Assembly (NCBI RefSeq): GCF_006715495.1
Contig: NZ_VFNI01000003.1
Location: forward strand, 186,001-250,000
Direction of reading: 5' to 3'
Origin: Herbaspirillum sp. SJZ106
GTDB lineage: Bacteria > Pseudomonadota > Gammaproteobacteria > Burkholderiales > Burkholderiaceae_D
DNA: 64,000 bases
The notes below the pieces were generated by a model. The model saw only the letters and a program-made list of their open reading frames with translations, had not been told where the DNA came from and did not search any database. The position numbers and the translations under genes are program-made. Positions 58,051-64,000 of the stretch are shown piece by piece; within the stretch, counting starts at the first letter, position 1; the number at the start of each line of letters is the position of its first letter.

Positions 58051-59799
58051 TCATTGCAATGTGCAGCGGAAACTGCTCGCCTCGTCGAGGCTGCCGCGGC
58101 CCTTGTATTGCGGCCAGGCCGGATACGTGCACAACGGCCGGGTTCGTCCGGGCACGCCGGCGGTGTCGGTGACGATGGGATCGGCGGGCGCGATGTCCCA
58201 CTCTACCCAGTTCTCCAGCAAGGCCAGTGAATCCCAGGCGGCATTGAAGGCGGTGCCGAAGACATGGCCATAGCCGGCAATTTCATAGTAGCGGACGAAG
58301 CTGTCGACCCGGTTCCCGCCCATGGCCGTACGCAGCCGCTCCATGTATTGCCGCGTGGCTTGCGTGCTGACCAGGGCGTCCGCGGTGCCGTGGGCGATGA
58401 GGATCTTGCCGCCCCTGGCCTGGAAGGCGGACAGGTCGGTGCGGTTGGCGTCCTGCAGGCCGTTGAGCTGCACAATGCGGGCCTGCCAGGGGCCGGGATT
58501 CCGGCCGTCCAGTTTGGCCCAGTCGTAGCCGCTGTCGCGCGTTACGAAATACCGCACCCACTGGTCCCAGAAGGTACTGTGATAGGGCGGGCTGCCGTTG
58601 GCGCTTACCGCCGGCATGGGGCTGGCCGGTTGCAGGGTGCCCAGGCCCAGTGTCAGGATCGTGGATTGAACGCCGGCGCCGCCGGTGCCCCAGTTCGTGC
58701 CCCAGGTATTGAAGCCGGGATAAGTGCTCTCGCCGCTGGCCAGCGTGTAGCCGAGTTGCAGCGGGGTGCTGATCACCTTGAAGGCGTCGATCTGGACATC
58801 GGACAGGCAGTTGTCGCCGCCATGGCCGCCGTCGGGGCAGCGCAGAGGCGTGCCATTGAGCGTTGCCGTGGCGGGATCGAAGGCGGCATTGCAGGCGTCG
58901 ACGTTGCTGATGACGCCGTCGGGCGCACCGTCGAGGCCGTCGCAGGCGGCCATGGCGGCGTCATACAGCCGCTTGCGCTGCGCCGGGGACGGATAGGCGC
59001 CGGGGCGCGCCAGCGCCTGGGTGATGCGGCCGAACTGCAGGTTCAGCGCCACCGCATTCCAGGCCGGATACAGGGCGATCACGCCATTGAAGTCGTCAGG
59101 CCAGTTGCCCGCCGCCAGCAAGGCCTCGCGGCCGCCCGTGGAACCGCCGGCGAAATAGGTCTTGCCCGGTTTGGCGCCATAGCGGGCGGCGATGAGATGG
59201 AGTGCAGCGTCGTGGGTTTTCTTGATGGCGTCGCCGGCGAAGTTGCGCAGCGCCTCGTCGTTGAGGCCGAACGAGCCGTCGCGCGAGGTGGTGGCGTTGG
59301 CCTGGTGCCCGCTGTCGCTGCTGAAGGTGGCGTAGCCGCGGCCCAGCGGCGTGGGGCGGTCGATCGGGCCGGCGGGTAGATTGCCGGCGGGGTCGGGAAT
59401 GGTGCCGTTGTAACCGCCGCCGCCCAGCATCAGGGCGCGGCCGTTCCATTGCGCGGGCAGGTCGAGCTGGAAGCGGATGGCGGGCGCGGCGGGATCCACC
59501 GGCGCAATTTCGCCCAGCACCTTGCAATAGACGCCGATGGCCTTGGCGCCGTCGCCCGCCGCGGCGACCGTCTCGGCACGGATGACGCGCGCGCCGCCGG
59601 TGGGCAGCCCGATGGCCTGGGCCGGAACGGTCATGGCATTGAGGTCGGCGCAGGTTTTCTGGTGGGCGCCGGCATAGGGTTGGCCGGGCGCGGCGACGGT
59701 GCCGCAGCCGGCGAGTGCGCCCAAAAGGGCCAGACCCGGGGCGATGGCGGCGAACCGCCCAAGATGCGGGCGCTGCCGATGTGAATGCTGGTCAGGCAT
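58051..59799 (-). CDS. Tannase/feruloyl esterase family lipoprotein
   Basis: 582 residues from ATG 59799 (AGGAGA upstream). Lipoprotein signal LALLGALAGC puts the acylated Cys at about residue 32. Catalytic Ser in YFAGGSTGGREALL (about 215-228), acid in LIAHGTADALVS, His in YYEIAGYGHVFG. Family calcium-site-like sequence CDGLDGAPDGVISN and paired Cys residues around it are present. It would cleave ester bonds of gallic or hydroxycinnamic acid conjugates, or a similar aromatic ester, at the cell surface; the substrate is not determined. Monocistronic. Confidence 0.9.
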   Translation of the reverse strand: MPDQHSHRQRPHLGRFAAIAPGLALLGALAGCGTVAAPGQPYAGAHQKTCADLNAMTVPAQAIGLPTGGARVIRAETVAAAGDGAKAIGVYCKVLGEIAPVDPAAPAIRFQLDLPAQWNGRALMLGGGGYNGTIPDPAGNLPAGPIDRPTPLGRGYATFSSDSGHQANATTSRDGSFGLNDEALRNFAGDAIKKTHDAALHLIAARYGAKPGKTYFAGGSTGGREALLAAGNWPDDFNGVIALYPAWNAVALNLQFGRITQALARPGAYPSPAQRKRLYDAAMAACDGLDGAPDGVISNVDACNAAFDPATATLNGTPLRCPDGGHGGDNCLSDVQIDAFKVISTPLQLGYTLASGESTYPGFNTWGTNWGTGGAGVQSTILTLGLGTLQPASPMPAVSANGSPPYHSTFWDQWVRYFVTRDSGYDWAKLDGRNPGPWQARIVQLNGLQDANRTDLSAFQARGGKILIAHGTADALVSTQATRQYMERLRTAMGGNRVDSFVRYYEIAGYGHVFGTAFNAAWDSLALLENWVEWDIAPADPIVTDTAGVPGRTRPLCTYPAWPQYKGRGSLDEASSFRCTLQ

Positions 59800-59971
59800 T
59801 GCTTGTCTCCTGTTTTCTCGCTATTTGAAGAATGCGGGCGCGCGGATGGGACGCTTTGTTATCGTCTTGATCGGGCGTCTGGCCGGCGGGCGGATCATCA
59901 TAGCGCACATAGCGCAGTCGCCGGGGGAGGGCGAGGCGGGTGGGGGGAGGCGCAAACCAAAGGCAAAAACG

Positions 59972-60005
59972 AAAAAGCCGGATCATCCAAGAGAATGATC
60001 CGGCT
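59972..60005 (-). terminator. Intrinsic terminator after tRNA-Pro/ispB
   Basis: On the minus strand, an 11-bp AGCCGGATCAT/ATGATCCGGCT stem is followed by TTTTT. It lies 8 bp beyond the tRNA 3' end. Confidence 0.88.
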
Positions 60006-60013
60006 TCATATTC

Positions 60014-60090
60014 TGGTCGGGGTGAGAGGATTCGAACCTCCGGCCTCTACGTCCCGAACGTAGCGCTCTACCAGGCTAAGCTACACCCCG
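60014..60090 (-). tRNA. tRNA-Pro (anticodon CGG)
   Basis: 77 nt including encoded CCA. The acceptor CGGGGTG pairs with CACCCCG, the anticodon stem CTACG/CGTAG encloses TTCGGGA with anticodon CGG, and the T-arm GGTTCGAATCC is complete. The 3' end ACCA is encoded. It reads CCG codons. It lies 15 bp after the ispB stop on the same strand, so it may be processed from the ispB transcript. Confidence 0.97.
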
Positions 60091-60105
60091 TCGAGTGGAT
60101 GCGTA

Positions 60106-61095
60106 TCAGTGATTACGATCTACCGCGAAAGCCGATAATTCTATCAGGGATTTTTTGAATTGGCTATCCGGAAGTGGGGTGATCGCCTGTGCCGCGCGCC
60201 GGGCTGCGATTTCCGCCTGCTCGCGGGTATACGCCAGCGCGCCGGAGTGGGTGATGGCGGCCAGCACCTGGTCGAAGCGCTGTTCGTCGCCGTTCTCGAT
60301 ACAGGTGCGCACCAGTTCCCGTTCCGCGGGGGAGCCATGTTGCATCAGCCAGATCAGCGGCAGGGTGGGTTTGCCTTCGCGCAGGTCGTCGCCGACGTTC
60401 TTGCCGATTTCCTCGCTGTTGCCGGAGTAGTCCAGCACGTCGTCGATCAGCTGGAACGCGGTGCCGATGGAGCGGCCGTATTCGCCGGCGGCTTCGATGC
60501 CGGCTTCATCGGCGCCGGCGATCAGGGCGCCGATCTGGCTGGCGGCTTCGAACAGTTTGGCGGTTTTGGAGCGGATCACCTGCAGGTAGCCGGCTTCGTC
60601 CACGTCCGGGTTGTGCATATTGAGCAACTGCAGCACTTCGCCTTCGGCGATGACGTTGGTGGCGTCGGCTACGATCTCCATCACGCGCGGGTTGCCCACG
60701 GCGACCATCATCTGGAAGGCGCGCGAGTACAGGAAGTCGCCCACCAGCACCGAGGCGGCATTGCCGAACAGGGCGTTGGCGGTCTGCTTGCCGCGGCGCA
60801 GCGACGATTCGTCGACTACGTCGTCATGCAGCAGGGTGGCGGTGTGGATGAATTCGATGACTGCCGCCAGCGAATGGTGGTGTTCGCCCTTGTAGCCGAA
60901 GGCGTTGGCCATGAGCAACACCAGCACCGGGCGCAGGCGCTTGCCGCCGGCGCCGATGATGTATTCGGCGACCTGGTTGACCAGCGGCACCTCGGAATAC
61001 AGTTGCCGGCGGATGACGGCATTGACTGCCTCCATGTCGGCGACGATCGGTTGCAGGATGGTTTGTTGCGAGGCGGTATGTACGGCGGCGGACAA
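60106..61095 (-). CDS. ispB: Octaprenyl diphosphate synthase
   Basis: 329 residues from TTG 61095; an internal ATG at residue 21 (MEAVNAVIRRQL) is the alternative. Trans-prenyltransferase motifs: GGKRLRPVLVLLMANAFGY (about 50-68), first Asp-rich LLHDDVVDESSLRRGKQTANALFGN, second Asp-rich FQLIDDVLDYSG. It makes the ubiquinone side chain. It is divergent from rplU-rpmA-obgE, the standard arrangement in proteobacteria. Confidence 0.95.
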   Translation of the reverse strand: MSAAVHTASQQTILQPIVADMEAVNAVIRRQLYSEVPLVNQVAEYIIGAGGKRLRPVLVLLMANAFGYKGEHHHSLAAVIEFIHTATLLHDDVVDESSLRRGKQTANALFGNAASVLVGDFLYSRAFQMMVAVGNPRVMEIVADATNVIAEGEVLQLLNMHNPDVDEAGYLQVIRSKTAKLFEAASQIGALIAGADEAGIEAAGEYGRSIGTAFQLIDDVLDYSGNSEEIGKNVGDDLREGKPTLPLIWLMQHGSPAERELVRTCIENGDEQRFDQVLAAITHSGALAYTREQAEIAARRAAQAITPLPDSQFKKSLIELSAFAVDRNH

Positions 61096-61247
61096 GGGGA
61101 AACCTGTGGAAAATGGTTATTCGCGAGATTATACGATGACAACGGCCCCCGACGCCAAAGGCCGTGGCGGCGGCGGCATCTTGCCCAAATGGAAATTATC
61201 TTGCCGGAAACTGTGTTGCGCAGCGGTCGCGCAAGGCGCCTATCGTT

Positions 61248-61276
61248 TTGACCGGGCAGCTAAGTCTATGTATAAT
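61248..61276 (+). promoter_or_regulatory. Sigma70 promoter of the rplU-rpmA operon
   Basis: TTGACC (61248-61253), 17-bp spacer, TATAAT (61271-61276). Near-consensus, 74 bp before the rplU start and 152 bp from ispB. Confidence 0.85.
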
Positions 61277-61350
61277 TGGAGGTTTTCCTGATTGTCCGGC
61301 TATTTTGGCGCAGGGGAAAATCGTTCATTAATCATTCGATGAGGTTTCAC

Positions 61351-61662
61351 ATGTACGCGGTCATAAAAACCGGCGGCAAACAATACAAAGTTGCTGCTGG
61401 CGAAAAACTTAAAGTAGAACAGATACCGGCAGACATTGGCTCCCAAATCACTTTGGATCAAGTGCTCGCAGTGGGCGCAGGCGATACCGTCAAATTTGGC
61501 GCGCCTTTGGTCGAGGGTGCAACGGTGCTGGTTACTGTCATAGCGCAAGGTCGCCACGATAAGGTCAAGATCTTCAAGATGCGTCGTCGTAAGCATTACC
61601 AGAAGCGTCAAGGCCATCGTCAGAACTACACCGAACTGCAAATCGTCTCGATCAACGCTTAA
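61351..61662 (+). CDS. rplU: Large ribosomal subunit protein L21
   Basis: 103 residues from ATG 61351, giving [14 protein letters not shown], the standard bL21 start; the open frame upstream is leader. The C-terminal [26 protein letters not shown] binds 23S rRNA. It is the first gene of the rplU-rpmA pair. The transcript has a 68-nt leader after the promoter. Confidence 0.98.
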   Translation: MYAVIKTGGKQYKVAAGEKLKVEQIPADIGSQITLDQVLAVGAGDTVKFGAPLVEGATVLVTVIAQGRHDKVKIFKMRRRKHYQKRQGHRQNYTELQIVSINA

Positions 61663-61698
61663 TTGCGCAGGTCGAACTTAGATACAAGGAGTCATTAA

Positions 61699-61956
61699 AT
61701 GGCACACAAAAAAGGCGGCGGCACTACGCGCAACGGCCGTGATTCAGAGTCGAAACGTCTTGGCGTGAAGGTCTACGGCGGTCAGGCCATCAACGCTGGC
61801 GGCATCATCGTGCGTCAACGCGGCACCCGCGTCCACGCTGGCGAAAACGTCGGCGTCGGCAAGGACCACACCCTGTTCGCCCTGAAGGACGGCAAGGTGA
61901 AGTTCGTTGTGAAGGGCCTGCAACAGCGCCAATACGCGACCGTCGTTCCGGCGTAA
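61699..61956 (+). CDS. rpmA: Large ribosomal subunit protein L27
   Basis: 85 residues with AAGGAG upstream. The N-terminal [19 protein letters not shown] reaches the peptidyl transferase centre; no cleavable N-terminal extension is present. Follows rplU by 36 bp. A terminator-like hairpin lies downstream. Confidence 0.98.
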   Translation: MAHKKGGGTTRNGRDSESKRLGVKVYGGQAINAGGIIVRQRGTRVHAGENVGVGKDHTLFALKDGKVKFVVKGLQQRQYATVVPA

Positions 61957-61997
61957 GCGTAATCAGCCATCCGGCTTTGCCGGAGTCAGGCACAAGA

Positions 61998-62026
61998 AAG
62001 GCTCTGCCGGTGGTGGAGCCTTTTTA
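61998..62026 (+). terminator. Terminator-like hairpin after rpmA
   Basis: AAGGCTC (61998-62004) pairs with GAGCCTT (62016-62022), with a T-run TTTTT. Partial read-through into obgE is possible. Confidence 0.65.
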
Positions 62027-62065
62027 GTTTTTTGAGCCGTCAACAAAGCGCCGAGTCTTTCGTGA

Positions 62066-63226
<1,161 letters not shown>

Positions 63227-63314
63227 CGGATTGCCAGGGCCGCCTATGGGCGGCTGCGCAGCCGGAGCGTTCCGGCTATCATCTTCGCTTTCGGATTTTG
63301 CGTCTTAGAAGAAT

Positions 63315-64000
63315 ATGCAATCGGTCATTCAGAACGCCAAGCGGCTGATCATCAAGGTAGGCTCATCGCTGGTCACCAACGACGGCAAGGGGCTGGACGC
63401 CAACGCCATCGCCCGCTGGGCCGAGCAGATCGCGCAATTGCGCGGCCTCGGCAAGGAAGTGGTGCTGGTCAGTTCGGGCGCGGTGGCCGAAGGCATGCAG
63501 CGCCTCGGCTTCGACAAGCGCCCGACCGGCATCCACCACCTGCAGGCCTGCGCCGCCGTCGGCCAGATGGGCCTGGCGCAGATTTATGAAACCAGTTTCC
63601 GCAAGCACGACCTGCACACCGCCCAGGTGCTGCTGACGCATGCCGACCTGGCCGACCGCGAACGCTACCTGAACGCCCGCTCGACCTTGTTCGCCCTGCT
63701 GCAACTGGGCGTGGTGCCGGTCATCAACGAGAACGACACGGTGGTCACCGACGAAATCAAGTTCGGCGACAACGACACCCTGGGCGCCCTGGTGGCCAAC
63801 CTGATCGAAGCCGACGCGCTGGTCATCCTGACCGACCAGCCCGGCCTGTTCACCGCCGATCCGCGCAAGGATCCGGCCGCTACCCTGATTTCCGAAGCGC
63901 GCGCCGGCGACCCGTCGCTGGAGCTGATCGCTGGCGGCACCGGCACCGGCATCGGCCGCGGCGGCATGCTGACCAAGATCCTGGCCGCCAAGCGCGCGGC
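63315..64000 (+). CDS. proB: Glutamate 5-kinase (partial, runs off the window)
   Basis: At least 228 residues from ATG 63315; no stop before the window end. Amino acid kinase motifs: [18 protein letters not shown] (about 11-28), [58 protein letters not shown] and [19 protein letters not shown]. It phosphorylates glutamate in the first step of proline synthesis. The usual C-terminal PUA domain would lie outside. It stands 88 bp after obgE, the conserved rpmA-obgE-proB order. Confidence 0.95.
   Translation, partial: MQSVIQNAKRLIIKVGSSLVTNDGKGLDANAIARWAEQIAQLRGLGKEVVLVSSGAVAEGMQRLGFDKRPTGIHHLQACAAVGQMGLAQIYETSFRKHDLHTAQVLLTHADLADRERYLNARSTLFALLQLGVVPVINENDTVVTDEIKFGDNDTLGALVANLIEADALVILTDQPGLFTADPRKDPAATLISEARAGDPSLELIAGGTGTGIGRGGMLTKILAAKRA

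Overview
The window is GC-rich betaproteobacterial chromosome. Gene order and protein content point to Burkholderiales, most likely family Oxalobacteraceae (Herbaspirillum-like). The main reason is the continuous order mraZ-rsmH-ftsL-ftsI-murE-murF-mraY-murD-ftsW-murG-murC-ddlB-ftsQ-ftsA-ftsZ, then a peroxiredoxin, lpxC, dciA, an M23 peptidase, secA, argJ, mutT, yacG, zapD, coaE, pilD-pilC-pilB, ispB, rplU, rpmA, obgE and proB. The genus is an inference; no search was run.

Left part (1-21.4 kb), accessory and metabolic. Two tandem fimbrial adhesin-like genes and a DUF1120 fimbrial subunit occupy 1-3.2 kb. An identical 17-bp imperfect palindrome lies upstream of the second and third. A minus-strand operon (11.0 to 3.9 kb) encodes an alpha/beta hydrolase and a complete tripartite RND efflux pump (adaptor, transporter, outer-membrane lipoprotein). 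It faces a divergent LysR regulator, and a DUF1993 gene follows it. Next come an AraC regulator with an aldo/keto reductase, an HpaI-type aldolase, a DadA-like dehydrogenase, the RNase P RNA gene, a 3-hydroxyisobutyryl-CoA hydrolase-like protein, a DUF1348 protein and the HU gene hupB.

Centre (21.4-41.5 kb), the division and cell wall cluster. It opens with a sigma70-like promoter that overlaps four GTG boxes at exact 10-bp spacing, the pattern expected for autoregulation by MraZ. Most genes overlap by ATGA or nearly abut. Three things depart from the textbook cluster. MurD carries an insertion of about 180 residues. A segment inside rsmH has very different codon use. A 110-bp piece between murG and murC encodes a second copy of the MurC N-terminus and then a terminator-like hairpin.

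Right part (41.5-64 kb), housekeeping: DciA, an M23 peptidase, SecA, a DUF2272 lipoprotein, an SGNH hydrolase, ArgJ, a DUF815 ATPase, a MutT-type Nudix protein, YacG, ZapD, CoaE, type IV pilus assembly proteins (PilD, PilC and a short PilB), a CorC-like membrane protein, a tannase-family lipoprotein, tRNA-Pro(CGG), IspB, L21, L27, Obg and the start of ProB, which runs off the end.

The intergenic DNA holds several structured repeats. Two copies of one element (after ftsZ and after argJ) share a 57-58-nt core whose hairpin differs by compensatory changes. A nested inverted-repeat element lies between mutT and yacG. A perfect 18+18-bp palindrome follows hupB. There is no CRISPR array, insertion sequence or prophage. 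Most of the window is conserved housekeeping DNA, so the best candidates for new biology are these small intergenic structures, the MurD insertion and the Asp-for-Ser hydrolase.
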